The translations under genes were made by a program, and so were the position numbers. A model generated the notes under the pieces. The model was given only the letters and a program-made list of their open reading frames with translations. It did no database searches and was not told the DNA's origin. Positions 18,764-27,501 of a stretch of 64,000 nt of DNA are shown here, piece by piece. The stretch's first letter is position 1. Every line of letters begins with the position of its first letter. The DNA is from Rathayibacter sp. VKM Ac-2754 (GTDB lineage: Bacteria > Actinomycetota > Actinomycetes > Actinomycetales > Microbacteriaceae): the NCBI RefSeq assembly GCF_009807095.1, contig NZ_WUCC01000005.1, forward strand, positions 1-64,000. The letters are read 5' to 3'.

Positions 18764-18782
18764 TAAGGACAGCCTAACCAAA
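18764..18782 (-). promoter_or_regulatory. DtxR/IdeR-type iron box
   Basis: Read on the minus strand, TTTGGTTAGGCTGTCCTTA matches the DtxR/IdeR consensus TTAGGTTAGGCTAACCTTA at 16 of 19 positions by eye. It sits upstream of the substrate-binding lipoprotein gene and predicts repression of the importer in iron-replete cells. Confidence 0.8.
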
Positions 18783-18830
18783 GAATGTGCGGGTTCTCAG
18801 CCGGGGTCGGTCGTTGCGAGCGGATCTGCG

Positions 18831-18903
18831 TGCACAACCGAGGTTCAATCCGGGCCTGGGGCGTCCCTGGCAGGAGACGCGGCCTCTCCGCCTCGGTTGC
18901 GCA
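18831..18903. repeat. Long inverted repeat between DUF1697 and the iron operon
   Basis: TGCACAACCGAGG at 18831-18843 and CCTCGGTTGCGCA at 18891-18903 are near-perfect inverted arms separated by 47 bases. It could terminate the DUF1697 transcript before the iron operon promoter, or be a single-copy relic of a repeat element. A weak partial match (CTCACAACTGAGG) lies near 14716. Confidence 0.5.
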
Positions 18904-18919
18904 CATCGGCGCCTCGGGC

Positions 18920-19441
18920 TCAGGTTGAGACGAGCTTCTCGACGGTGCGGAGGTTGCGCGTCGTCGTCGTCGAGCGGTACGCCGCGCGGGCGAGCACCTT
19001 CGCGGCGGGGGTGTCGGTCGAGGAGCCGCGGGGGCAGCGCCAGTAGACGACTCCGTCGCCGCGGGCGAGCAGCTCGATCGCGGGGTCGGTCTCGCCGATC
19101 GCGGCCTCGAGCGCATCGAGGGCCGCGTCGTCGGAGCCGAAGACGACGTAGGGGTGCGCCTCGTCGTCGATGCGCGGGAACGGGTAGGCGCGCGCGGCCG
19201 CGGCGAGCGCCTCCTGAGTGAGGAGCACGATCCAGGCGTCGTAGCCGAAGCGCTCGCCGAGGGCCGCCTCGAGCACGGGCTTGAGGTCGTCGCGGTCGGA
19301 GTCGAACGCGACGTTGCCGCTCGCGAGGACCGTGCGGACCCGCTCCACCCCGAGCGCGGCGACGGTCTCGGCGAGCTCCGCGCTCCGGACGGTGCGTCCG
19401 TTGACGTTCACTCCGCGCAGCAGTGCGACGAATCGGGTCAT
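18920..19441 (-). CDS. DUF1697 family protein
   Basis: A 173-residue cytoplasmic protein of the DUF1697 family, recognised from FVALLRGVNVNGRTVRSAELAETVAALG at the N terminus and TRNLRTVEKLV at the C terminus. Function is unknown across the family. ATG 19441 is preceded by a minus-strand TACCGT -10 ending 7 bases upstream and no Shine-Dalgarno, so the mRNA is probably leaderless. It is divergent from the next gene, with only 23 bases between the two start codons. Confidence 0.9.
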   Translation of the reverse strand: MTRFVALLRGVNVNGRTVRSAELAETVAALGVERVRTVLASGNVAFDSDRDDLKPVLEAALGERFGYDAWIVLLTQEALAAAARAYPFPRIDDEAHPYVVFGSDDAALDALEAAIGETDPAIELLARGDGVVYWRCPRGSSTDTPAAKVLARAAYRSTTTTRNLRTVEKLVST

Positions 19442-19448
19442 GCGGCCG

Positions 19449-19458
19449 ACGGTAGCGT
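19449..19458. promoter_or_regulatory. Overlapping divergent -10 elements
   Basis: The bases ACGGTAGCGT contain a minus-strand -10 (TACCGT, 19449-19454) for DUF1697 and a plus-strand -10 (TAGCGT, 19453-19458) for the next gene. The hexamers share the central TA. Each is 6-7 bases from its start codon. Confidence 0.55.
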
Positions 19459-19464
19459 GGCCGC

Positions 19465-20193
19465 ATGGCGCACGGAAGACGACGGAGCGACGGGCTCGAG
19501 GACGACATCCTGCGCGCGAGCACGCGGGGACCGGGGGCGCGCACCCGGGCCGAGGTCGCGCCCGCGTCGGGGCGGCACCTGGTGCTGCCGGCCCACTCGG
19601 GGACGGTGCTCGACGTCGACGTCGAGGCGCTGATCCGGATCGCCGCCGCTGCCGATCTGGTCATCGCGCTGGAGCGGCGACCGGGCGACTTCGCCGTGGC
19701 CGCGACTCCGCTGCTCTCGTGGTGGTCGTCGATCGAGACGATCCCGACCGAGGAGGAGGAGCGGCGGCTCGACGCGGAGATGCTGACGGCGGTCGCGCTC
19801 GGCCCGGGCCCTGGGACCGACGTGGACTCGCAGCTGCGGGCACTGGCGGCCGGCGGCGGCCTCGATGCGCTCGCCTCCGCGCTGGCCCTGCTCGCGCGGG
19901 TGCCGGATCCGCCGGCGGCGTTCCAGGACGCGGACGGGTTCCTGCGGGTGATGACGCCCGAGGAGCCGTTCGAGCGGCGGCTGGCGGCGGTGCCGCTCGA
20001 GACGCTGCCGGTGGAGCGGGCGCTGCTGCTGCTCCGGGACTGCGCGTTCACGGCGACGCTGCCGCGGCGGCGCGCGGCGGTGGCGGAGGCGTCGGCGCGG
20101 GTGGTCGCGGCGGCTCCCGAGGCGACGGCGCGGGTGGGCGAGCTGGCGGACGCGGTGGAGGCGGCGCTCGATCGGCGGTGGTCGGCGGTCTGA
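19465..20193 (+). CDS. DUF2254-like soluble domain without membrane segments
   Basis: A 242-residue protein. The segment SGTVLDVDVEALIRIAAAADLVIALERRPGDFAVAATPLL and the following EEEERRLDAEMLTAVALGPGPGTDVDSQLRAL resemble the C-terminal half of DUF2254 membrane proteins as I remember them. The N-terminal helices of that family are absent: the protein starts MAHGRRRSDGLEDDILRAS and has no hydrophobic helix. It could be a standalone soluble version or a truncated gene. ATG 19465 fits a leaderless mRNA from TAGCGT at 19453. Function is unknown; the family resemblance needs a profile search. Confidence 0.7.
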   Translation: MAHGRRRSDGLEDDILRASTRGPGARTRAEVAPASGRHLVLPAHSGTVLDVDVEALIRIAAAADLVIALERRPGDFAVAATPLLSWWSSIETIPTEEEERRLDAEMLTAVALGPGPGTDVDSQLRALAAGGGLDALASALALLARVPDPPAAFQDADGFLRVMTPEEPFERRLAAVPLETLPVERALLLLRDCAFTATLPRRRAAVAEASARVVAAAPEATARVGELADAVEAALDRRWSAV

Positions 20194-20207
20194 CGGACCT
20201 CGGGCTC

Positions 20208-20272
20208 GTGGGAAGGCGTTGGGCTCGTGGGAACCGGCGGATTCGACGAGCCGAACCGGGATCTTCGAGCCG
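20208..20272. repeat. Family B palindromic repeat, copy 1
   Basis: GGGCTCGTGGGAA occurs twice in tandem and is followed by TTCGACGAGCCGAACCGGGA and TTCGAGCCGGA in the opposite sense. The GGCTCG/CGAGCC blocks recur near 49.25 and 60.75 kb. It lies between two co-directional genes. Confidence 0.55.
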
Positions 20273-20361
20273 GAGGCGATCGGGGCTGCCGGGCGGTCGG
20301 GGCGGGCGGCCGATTCCGGCGCGGAACGGCGACCGGCGCGCCCGGTCAATAGGCTGGACGG

Positions 20362-21645
20362 ATGTCCCTCCCCGGTCTCGACTTCCGACGCTTCCCCGCC
20401 GCCCTCTCCGCCGACGGCGGTCCCGACACCGCCACGGCGTCCTGGGGCGTCGCGATCAACGCGGGGTTCCACGAGAAGGAGTACACGCCGGAGCAGTGGC
20501 GCGACTGGGCCGAGCACATGGTCGCCGACCGCCGCGTGCTGACCGCGGTGCTCGACTCCGCCGCCCCCGAGGGACTCGACGGCGCGGGCGTCCCCGTCGC
20601 GACGTACGCCGGCTTCCCCGGCTCGCTGCAGGTCGGGCGCGGGCGCGAGATCGCCGCGCACCTCGTCTCGCAGGTGACGGTGCGGGCGACGCACCGACGC
20701 CGCGGCATCCTCCGCGCGATGATCACGGAGGATCTCCAGCTCGCCCAGGAGAGCGGCGCCGCCGTCGCCGTGCTCACCGCCAGCGAGGCCTCGATCTACC
20801 GCCGCTTCGGCTTCGGCCGCTCGGCGTTCACCCGCTCGGTGCGCGTCGACACCGGACCTCGGTTCGGCCTGCAGGTCGAGCCCGCCGGCCGCGTCGAGGT
20901 CGTCGCGACGACCTGGCTGCAGTCGCGGGTCGAGGAGGTGTTCACCCGGTTCCACGCGCGGACGCCCGGGTCGCTCACCCGCCAGTCGCGCTACGCCGCG
21001 AACGCCGTCGGCACCGAGCCGGGCGCGACCGATCCGGCACGCGACGTCCGCTCGGCCGTGCACCTCGCCGCCGACGGGACCCTCGACGGCTACGTCACCT
21101 ACCGCGCCACCGGTCCGGACGAGGACGACCGCGTCCTCGAGATCGTGGACTTCGTCGCGGGCGGCGACGACGCCTACCTCGGACTCTGGGGCTTCCTCGG
21201 AGCTGTCGACCTCGCCTCCTCCGTCACCTGGGACATGGCGCCCGGCGACGACCCGCTCGCGTGGGCGCTGCGCGACCCGCGCGTGGTGTCGGTGACCGGG
21301 GTCTCCGACCTCATCTGGACGCGGGTGCTCGACGTCGCCGCCGCGTTCGGCGCGCGCCCGTGGACGACCGACGGCACTCTGGTCGTCGCGGTGCGCGACG
21401 CGCTCGGACTGGTCGAGGGCTCCTACCGGATCGCGGTCGAGAACGGCGAGGGTCGCATCGAGCGCACCGACGAGAGCGCGACCGTCGAGCTCGACGTCGC
21501 CGACCTCGGGTCGCTGCTGCTCGGGTCGGTGCGGCCGTCGACGCTGGCGCGCGCGGGCACGGTCGACATCGCCGACGGGGAGCGCGAGCGAGTCGACCGC
21601 TTCTTCGCGCCGATCGCGGAGCCGTACTGCATCTCGTTCTTCTGA
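20362..21645 (+). CDS. eis: Eis-type GNAT N-acetyltransferase
   Basis: A 427-residue protein with the three-part Eis architecture. The N-terminal GNAT domain carries the acetyl-CoA loop VTVRATHRRRGILRAMI. A second GNAT-like domain and a C-terminal sterol-carrier-protein-like domain follow, ending EPYCISFF, where the C-terminal carboxylate is catalytic in known Eis enzymes. SEASIYRRFGFG contains the family tyrosine. Eis proteins acetylate amines, including aminoglycosides, at several positions; the substrate here is unknown. ATG 20362 is 6 bases after a TAGGCT -10 (20350-20355), suggesting a leaderless mRNA. Confidence 0.9.
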   Translation: MSLPGLDFRRFPAALSADGGPDTATASWGVAINAGFHEKEYTPEQWRDWAEHMVADRRVLTAVLDSAAPEGLDGAGVPVATYAGFPGSLQVGRGREIAAHLVSQVTVRATHRRRGILRAMITEDLQLAQESGAAVAVLTASEASIYRRFGFGRSAFTRSVRVDTGPRFGLQVEPAGRVEVVATTWLQSRVEEVFTRFHARTPGSLTRQSRYAANAVGTEPGATDPARDVRSAVHLAADGTLDGYVTYRATGPDEDDRVLEIVDFVAGGDDAYLGLWGFLGAVDLASSVTWDMAPGDDPLAWALRDPRVVSVTGVSDLIWTRVLDVAAAFGARPWTTDGTLVVAVRDALGLVEGSYRIAVENGEGRIERTDESATVELDVADLGSLLLGSVRPSTLARAGTVDIADGERERVDRFFAPIAEPYCISFF

Positions 21646-21747
21646 GCCGGTTCGCGGCCGCGACTCGCAGGCTCCTCCGGGCCTCCCCGCATCCGTCGTC
21701 GGTCATGCTGGAGGACCCCCGCCCGCCGAGACCGTGAGGAGCCCCGC

Positions 21748-22929
21748 ATGGGTGCATCCGTGATCGTCGACGTCCTCGTCGTGCTCAGCCTGGTCGGCGC
21801 GCTCGTCGACGGACTCCGCCGCGGGCTGTTGCGCACGGTCGGCGGGCTCGCGGGCATCGTCGCCGGCGCCGTCGCCGCCTCCTTCGCCGTGCCGGCCGTC
21901 TCGTCGTGGGCCGCGGGCAGCGAGTGGCGCCTCCTCGCCGTCATCGGCACGGCGGTCCTGTGCCTGGGCGTCGGCTACGCGATCGGAGCGGCGCTCGGCG
22001 CGGTGATCGGGCGCGGCGCCGACAAGGTGAAGCTCGGGCTGCTCGACCGCCTGGCGGGAGGCGTCGCGGGCGTCGCGATCACCGGCCTCGTCTGGATCGC
22101 GATCACCTCCGCCGTCTCGCTCCTCGGGATCCCGTTCGTCACCACCTCCGTCGCCGGGTCCACCGTCATCCGGACGATCGACGACCTGACCCCGGATCCG
22201 GTCCGCGGGTTCCTCGCCCAGCTGCAGTCGACCGTGGTCGACCAGGGCACGTCGTGGATCGTCGAGGCGATCGACGCACCGACGCAGGCGCCGAGCATCC
22301 CCGACGTCGCGACCGACGACGCGGAGGTGGCGACCGCCGTCGCGTCCGTCGTGCGCGTCTCCGGCACGGCCTGGGCGTGCGACGTGGGAGTGACGGGCAG
22401 CGGATTCGTGGTGGCCGACGACCGCGTCGTCACCAACGCGCACGTGGTCGCCGGGGTGTCGGAGCCCGTGGTCGAGGCGCCCGGGGAGCCGCCGCGGACC
22501 GGCCGGGTGGTCTACGTCGACGCGGTCGCCGACCTCGCGGTCATCGCGGTCGACCGCCTCGACGCGACTCCGCTCGCCCTCGACGACGCGGTCGCGGCGG
22601 GCGACGACGCGGTCGTGGCCGGCTACCCGTTCGGCGGGCCGCTGACGCTCGGCTCCGCCGAGATCTCCTCCGACGCGATCGTCTCGCTGATGGTCGACGG
22701 CACGCCGACCCTCCGCGAGGTGCTGACGCTGGCCGCAGTGGTGAACCAGGGCAACTCGGGCGGACCGCTGCTCTCGCTCGACGGCACGGTGTCGGGAGTG
22801 GTGTTCGGCAAGGCGGCGTCGGTCGACAACGTCGGCTACGCGATCCCGCTCTCGGTGCTCGCGCCGGTCGCGTCGCAGGCCGCGGGACTGTCGGCGTCGG
22901 TCGATCCCGGAGCGTGCACCTCGTCCTGA
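21748..22929 (+). CDS. marP: MarP-type membrane serine protease (CvpA-like N terminus)
   Basis: A 393-residue protein. Four N-terminal helices of the CvpA/colicin-V-production type occupy about residues 1-130. A trypsin-like protease domain follows outside the membrane, with His232 (TNAHVVAG), Asp262 (ADLAVIAVD) and Ser337 (GNSGGPL). Cys near 213 ([12 protein letters not shown]) and the C-terminal Cys (PGACTSS) could form the redox-sensing disulfide known for the mycobacterial acid-resistance protease MarP. The expected role is envelope stress and acid or oxidative tolerance. It converges on the GT-C gene with an 11-base gap. Confidence 0.9.
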   Translation: MGASVIVDVLVVLSLVGALVDGLRRGLLRTVGGLAGIVAGAVAASFAVPAVSSWAAGSEWRLLAVIGTAVLCLGVGYAIGAALGAVIGRGADKVKLGLLDRLAGGVAGVAITGLVWIAITSAVSLLGIPFVTTSVAGSTVIRTIDDLTPDPVRGFLAQLQSTVVDQGTSWIVEAIDAPTQAPSIPDVATDDAEVATAVASVVRVSGTAWACDVGVTGSGFVVADDRVVTNAHVVAGVSEPVVEAPGEPPRTGRVVYVDAVADLAVIAVDRLDATPLALDDAVAAGDDAVVAGYPFGGPLTLGSAEISSDAIVSLMVDGTPTLREVLTLAAVVNQGNSGGPLLSLDGTVSGVVFGKAASVDNVGYAIPLSVLAPVASQAAGLSASVDPGACTSS

Positions 22930-22940
22930 GGGCCGAGGCG

Positions 22941-24350
22941 TCAGGGCGCGCCGAGCACGAGCGTCAGCCGGTCGAGCTGCACCACCACCGGATCGGTCTC
23001 CAGGTAGGCCTCGACCTCCGGGACGACGGGGAACCGCGCCGACCGCTGGATCGCGATCGCGACGATCCCCTCCGCCTCCGGATCGGTCGTGACGCGGTCG
23101 AGGATGTACGGCGCGTAGACGCCCGACGACATCCCCTGCACCAGGATCAGCCCCTCGTCGAGCCCGCGCTCGCGCAGCGCGTCGGAGACCCGCGCGATCC
23201 CGGTCGGCCGCTCATGGGCGATCCCGGCCGACGTCGCCGCGGCGATCACGACGGAGGCGGCGAGCAGCAGGGCGCCGAGCGGTCGCGCGAAGGGCACGAC
23301 CAGCCCGCCGCGCAGCGCCTCCGCGATGCCGACGCCCGCCAGCGCGCAGAGCAGCCACGCCCACGCCTCGTAGTAGTGCGGGAGGGCGACCGAGCTGATC
23401 AGCAGGTGGAAGACCAGGAGGAGCGCGGTGGCGCCGCCGAGGTAGAGGACGAGGGCGCGCTGTCGCGGCGCGAACAGGGCGAGGAGGCAGCCGATCACCA
23501 GGACGGCGAGCGCGAACGGTCCGATGCCCGCAGCCGTGAACCACAGGTTCGCCCACCACGGCGGGAACTGGTACGCCCGGCCCGCGACGTCGATCAGGTG
23601 CCCTCCGGCGTTGTGCTCCGACTGGAAGTCGAGCAGGTAGCGGATCGCCTCGACAGGATGCACGGGCAGGTAGAGGAGCAGCCCCGCGACCAGGAAGGCG
23701 GCGGAGAACGCGACGAACCCGCGCACCGCGCGGCGGCGACTCCCGACCATGATCAGCGGCAGGAGGAAGACCGGCGCCAGCACGACGGTCGTCAGCTTCG
23801 ACGTCGCCGAGAGCGCGAAGAGCACGCCGGCGAGGGCGATCAGCCAGCCCCGGTCGCGCTCCTCCGATGTGCCGCGCCGCGCCCAGGCCCACGCGGCCGC
23901 CATCGCCGCCACCGCGAACAGCACCATGAACGGCTCGAGCAGGGCGAGCCGGTCGATGCGGGTCGTGCCGTCGGGCGTGGTCCGCGGGAAGAGGAGGAAC
24001 AGGCCGGCGGGGACCAGCGCGAGGACGGAGCCCAGCTCGCGCTTCAGCCAGGACCAGAGGATCACGCCGGTGAGGAACGCGGCGGCGCCCGCGGCGATCC
24101 GTCCGGCGAGGAGCCCCTCGCCCAGGAGGAGCTGCGCGGCGCCGAGCAGGTACTTGGCGGTCGGCGGGTGCTCGAGGTTCGCGCTCACGTCGCCGTGCAG
24201 GTAGTCCCAGCCGGCGGTGAGGTAGACGGGCTCGTCCGAGGAGACGTTCGCGGCGCCGAGGCTGCCGAAGCACTGGTAGAGACCCCAGACGAGGATGCCG
24301 ATCAGCGCCACCCGCCTCGATGCCACCCGTCCCGCTGCCGCCCGCTCCAC
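22941..24350 (-). CDS. GT-C glycosyltransferase, PMT/ArnT-like (GT39/GT83 type)
   Basis: A 469-residue polytopic membrane protein with about ten to twelve helices. The first outer loop has [32 protein letters not shown], the acidic DE pair plus EHPPxxK pattern of PMT_2-type transferases that use polyprenyl-phosphate sugars on the outer face of the membrane. The acceptor is unknown. GTG 24350 is chosen because a TAGGCT -10 on the minus strand (24358-24363) lies 7 bases upstream, predicting a leaderless mRNA. Later in-frame GTG codons (24326, 24311) are alternatives. It is divergent from purL. Confidence 0.85.
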   Translation of the reverse strand: MERAAAGRVASRRVALIGILVWGLYQCFGSLGAANVSSDEPVYLTAGWDYLHGDVSANLEHPPTAKYLLGAAQLLLGEGLLAGRIAAGAAAFLTGVILWSWLKRELGSVLALVPAGLFLLFPRTTPDGTTRIDRLALLEPFMVLFAVAAMAAAWAWARRGTSEERDRGWLIALAGVLFALSATSKLTTVVLAPVFLLPLIMVGSRRRAVRGFVAFSAAFLVAGLLLYLPVHPVEAIRYLLDFQSEHNAGGHLIDVAGRAYQFPPWWANLWFTAAGIGPFALAVLVIGCLLALFAPRQRALVLYLGGATALLLVFHLLISSVALPHYYEAWAWLLCALAGVGIAEALRGGLVVPFARPLGALLLAASVVIAAATSAGIAHERPTGIARVSDALRERGLDEGLILVQGMSSGVYAPYILDRVTTDPEAEGIVAIAIQRSARFPVVPEVEAYLETDPVVVQLDRLTLVLGAP

Positions 24351-24357
24351 CCGCCCG

Positions 24358-24406
24358 AGCCTAGGCGGGCGGCACCCTCGGGGGCGCCTCCGACGGCCGG
24401 TAGGAT
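24358..24406. promoter_or_regulatory. Divergent promoters for the GT-C gene and purL
   Basis: The minus-strand -10 TAGGCT (24358-24363) serves the glycosyltransferase gene. The plus-strand -10 TAGGAT (24401-24406) serves purL, giving a leader of about 33 bases that contains CTGGAG as ribosome binding site. Confidence 0.5.
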
Positions 24407-24446
24407 CGTCGGGCATCCCGCCCCCCTCTCCTGGAGCTCTCGAGCC

Positions 24447-26732
24447 ATGGCACACAGCGTCCCCGACACCACTGCGAACGCCGAGGCGACGCCCGAGCGC
24501 GAGCAGCCGTACGCCGCCCTGGGGCTGAAGCCCGACGAGTACGCGAGCATCCGCGAGATCCTCGGCCGGCGCCCCACGAGCGGCGAGCTGGCGATGTACT
24601 CGGTGATGTGGAGCGAGCACTGCTCGTACAAGTCGTCGAAGATGTACCTCCGCCAGTTCGGGCAGAAGGTCTCGCCCGCCATGAAGAAGAACCTCATGGT
24701 CGGCATGGGCGAGAACGCCGGAGTCGTCGACGTCGGCGAGGGCTGGGCCGTCACCTTCAAGATCGAGAGCCACAACCACCCGAGCTACATCGAGCCGTTC
24801 CAGGGCGCGGCGACCGGAGTGGGCGGCATCGTCCGCGACATCATCTCGATGGGCGCGCGGCCCGTCGCCGTCATGGACGCGCTGCGCTTCGGCCACATCG
24901 ACGACCCCGACACGGCCCGCGTCGTGCACGGCGTGGTCGCCGGCATCTCGTTCTACGCCAACTGCCTCGGCCTGCCCAACATCGGCGGCGAGACCTACTT
25001 CGACTCCGTCTACCAGGGCAACCCGCTCGTCAACGCGCTCGCGGTCGGCGTCCTCCGCCACGAGGACCTGCACCTCGCGAACGCCCGCGGCGTCGGCAAC
25101 AAGGTCGTGCTCTTCGGGGCGCGCACCGGGGGCGACGGGATCGGCGGCGCGTCGATCCTCGCCTCCGACAGCTTCGCCGACGGCGGCCCGACCAAGCGCC
25201 CGGCCGTCCAGGTCGGCGACCCGTTCGCCGAGAAGGTGCTCATCGAGTGCTGCCTCGAGCTCTTCGCGAAGGACCTGGTCGAGGGCATCCAGGACCTGGG
25301 CGCCGCGGGCATCTCGTGCGCCACCTCCGAGCTGGCCTCGAACGGCGACGGCGGCATGTTCGTCGAGCTCGACTCGGTGCTGCTGCGCGACCCCTCGCTC
25401 ACCGCCGAGGAGATCCTGATGTCGGAGTCGCAGGAGCGGATGATGGCGGTCGTCCGCCCCGACAAGCTCGACGCGTTCCTCGAGGTCGTCGGCAAGTGGG
25501 ACGTCGAGACCAGCGTGCTCGGCGAGGTCACCGACTCCGGCCGCCTGATCATCCACTGGCACGGCGAGGAGATCGTCAACGTCGACCCGCGCACCGTCGC
25601 GGTCGACGGCCCGGTCTACGAGCGCCCCCTCGAGTACCCGGCGTGGCTCGACGCGCTGCAGGCCGACTCCTCCTCGCGTCTGCCCCGCTCGAGCGACGGC
25701 GAGGCCCTGCGCGCAGAGACCCTCGCACTGCTCGGCTCGGCGAACCTCGCCGACAAGAGCTGGATCACCTCGCAGTACGACCGCTACGTGCTCGGCAACA
25801 CGGCGCTGAGCTACCCCGACGACGGAGGCATGGTCCGCGTCGACGAGGAGTCGGGGCTCGGCTTCGCGGTCGCCACCGACGCGAACGGGCGCTGGTGCCA
25901 GCTCGACCCGGCGCAGGGCGCTCGCCTGGCTCTCGCGGAGGCGTTCCGCAACGTCGCCGTGACCGGGGCGACCCCAGTCGCCGTGTCGGACTGCCTCAAC
26001 TTCGGCAGCCCCGAGAACCCCGAGGTGATGTGGCAGTTCCGCGAGGCCGTGGGCGCTCTCGCCGACGCGTGCCTCGAGCTCGAGATCCCCGTCACCGGCG
26101 GCAACGTCTCGTTCTACAACCAGACCGGCGACGTGCCGATCTTCCCGACGCCGGTCGTGGGCGTGCTCGGCGTGATCGACGACGTCGCGCGCCGCATCCC
26201 CTCGGGCTGGCAGGACGAGGGCGACAACGTCTACCTGCTCGGCGTCACCCGCGACGAGCTCGACGGCTCCGCGTGGGCCGGCACCGTGCACGACCACCTG
26301 GGCGGCCTGCCTCCGCAGCTCGACCTCGGCGACGAGAAGGCCCTGGCCGAGCTGATCTCGGCGGGCGCGCGGGAGTCGCTGATCGCCTCCGCCCACGACC
26401 TCGCCGACGGCGGACTCGTCGTCGCCCTGGCCGAGTCCGCGCTGCGCTTCGGCGTGGGCGTGCGCATCTGGCTCGACGAGCTGATGGAGCGCGACGGCGT
26501 CGACGCGACCGCCGCCCTCTTCTCGGAGTCGACCGGCCGCGTGCTCGTGTCGGTGCCGCGCGAGGACGACGTGAAGTTCCGCGGACTCTGCGAGGGCCGG
26601 GGCTACCCGGTGCTCCGGATCGGCGTGACCGACGCGGAGAGCCCCGTGGTCGAGGTGCAGGGCCTGTTCACGCTCCCCCTCGACGAGCTGCGCGCCGTGA
26701 ACGGCGCCGTGCTGCCCGCGCACTTCGCCTAG
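24447..26732 (+). CDS. purL: FGAM synthase subunit PurL
   Basis: A 761-residue protein, the normal length for the small PurL that works with PurS and PurQ. It is a tandem of two AIR-synthase-like modules. The first includes [35 protein letters not shown], with the catalytic-region histidine and the ATP loop. The second begins near [20 protein letters not shown]. It uses ATP and ammonia to convert FGAR to FGAM. A TAGGAT -10 and a ribosome binding site are visible. The gene is separated from purS-purQ by 14 kb that includes unrelated operons, so expression must be coordinated in trans. Confidence 0.97.
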   Translation: MAHSVPDTTANAEATPEREQPYAALGLKPDEYASIREILGRRPTSGELAMYSVMWSEHCSYKSSKMYLRQFGQKVSPAMKKNLMVGMGENAGVVDVGEGWAVTFKIESHNHPSYIEPFQGAATGVGGIVRDIISMGARPVAVMDALRFGHIDDPDTARVVHGVVAGISFYANCLGLPNIGGETYFDSVYQGNPLVNALAVGVLRHEDLHLANARGVGNKVVLFGARTGGDGIGGASILASDSFADGGPTKRPAVQVGDPFAEKVLIECCLELFAKDLVEGIQDLGAAGISCATSELASNGDGGMFVELDSVLLRDPSLTAEEILMSESQERMMAVVRPDKLDAFLEVVGKWDVETSVLGEVTDSGRLIIHWHGEEIVNVDPRTVAVDGPVYERPLEYPAWLDALQADSSSRLPRSSDGEALRAETLALLGSANLADKSWITSQYDRYVLGNTALSYPDDGGMVRVDEESGLGFAVATDANGRWCQLDPAQGARLALAEAFRNVAVTGATPVAVSDCLNFGSPENPEVMWQFREAVGALADACLELEIPVTGGNVSFYNQTGDVPIFPTPVVGVLGVIDDVARRIPSGWQDEGDNVYLLGVTRDELDGSAWAGTVHDHLGGLPPQLDLGDEKALAELISAGARESLIASAHDLADGGLVVALAESALRFGVGVRIWLDELMERDGVDATAALFSESTGRVLVSVPREDDVKFRGLCEGRGYPVLRIGVTDAESPVVEVQGLFTLPLDELRAVNGAVLPAHFA

Positions 26733-26757
26733 GCGGCCGCCTGGAGCGTTCCATCCG

Positions 26758-26919
26758 CCAGGAGTTGTCGTACTCGGCCTCCCAGCACGACAACTCCTGG
26801 AGTCTCGATCGACCCCGGCCCGCGGCGCTCCTCCGCGTGCCCGCTCGCATGCACGCTGGTCTGAATCGTTCCACCCTCCAGAAGTTGCGGTAGTCGCGCT
26901 CGACTACCGCAACTTCTGG
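26758..26919. repeat. Family C palindromes, two copies
   Basis: Copy 1 (26758-26800): 13-bp stem CCAGGAGTTGTCG with a 17-base loop. Copy 2 (26878-26919): 19-bp perfect stem CCAGAAGTTGCGGTAGTCG with the 4-base loop CGCT. Both are preceded by a GTTCCA box (26749 and 26869). They fill the gap after purL and could terminate its transcript. Confidence 0.8.
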
Positions 26920-26938
26920 CGAGTGGGCGGGACTCGGT

Positions 26939-26967
26939 TTCCGTTATTACGGAATGTTTGCAATAGT
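26939..26967 (+). promoter_or_regulatory. Operator-promoter of the HTH-hydrolase operon
   Basis: TTCCGT-TATT-ACGGAA is a 16-base palindrome (26939-26954). Its left arm can act as -35 for AATAGT (26962-26967), 6 bases before GTG 26974. Placement suggests autoregulation by the HTH protein encoded next. Confidence 0.55.
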
Positions 26968-26973
26968 CGAGGC

Positions 26974-27501
26974 GTGACCGAACCTCCGCGTGACCTCGCC
27001 GCCGAGCTCGACGAGCTCCGGGAGCGGATCGACCGACTCGAGAGCGCGGGTGCCGTCGCCGCACAGCGCGACGCCTCCGCGGAGAGCACCGACCCCCTGT
27101 GGGCCCTCACCGCCCTCAAGCAGCGGCTGCCCTCCCCCGGCGGCGTCGTCTTCGCCGGCGCGGTCGGCACCCCCGAGGGCCCGGTCGAATGGCAGTACGG
27201 CCTCACGACCGACGCCTTCTTCGAGCGCGACTGGGGATCGAGCCCCGGCCCGACGGCGCTGGCCGCGCTCGGCAGCCCGGTGCGCCTGCGCTTCCTGCAG
27301 GCGATCGCCGGCGGAGTCGAGACCGTCGCCCAGCTCGCCGAGAGCGAGGGCGCCGGCACCACCGGTCAGATCTACCACCACGTCAACCAGCTCGTCGCGG
27401 CCGGCTGGCTCCAGGCGCGCGGGCGGGGCCGCTACGGCATCCCGCCCGAGCGCCTCGTGCCGCTGCTCGTGATCCTGCTCGCCTCGGGAGGCCCTCGATG
27501 A
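26974..27501 (+). CDS. ArsR-like winged-helix transcriptional regulator
   Basis: A 175-residue protein. The N-terminal DLAAELDELRERIDRLESAG is a short coiled coil. The C-terminal half is a winged helix (ALGSPVRLRFLQAIAGGVETVAQLAESEGAGTTGQIYHHVNQLVAAGWLQARGRGRYGI), with the ArsR-style first helix and a wing around RGRGRYGI. It is coupled by ATGA to a serine hydrolase gene, so it probably controls that gene and itself through the palindrome at 26939. The effector is unknown. GTG 26974 is chosen over an upstream ATG because of the -10 position. Confidence 0.85.
   Translation: MTEPPRDLAAELDELRERIDRLESAGAVAAQRDASAESTDPLWALTALKQRLPSPGGVVFAGAVGTPEGPVEWQYGLTTDAFFERDWGSSPGPTALAALGSPVRLRFLQAIAGGVETVAQLAESEGAGTTGQIYHHVNQLVAAGWLQARGRGRYGIPPERLVPLLVILLASGGPR

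Noticed and set aside
22941-26723. A 1260-codon open frame on the minus strand opposite purL
   Set aside because: Its 5' two thirds is the antisense of purL with low-complexity His/Arg/Val composition. The real gene is the GT-C transferase in the 22941-24350 part.
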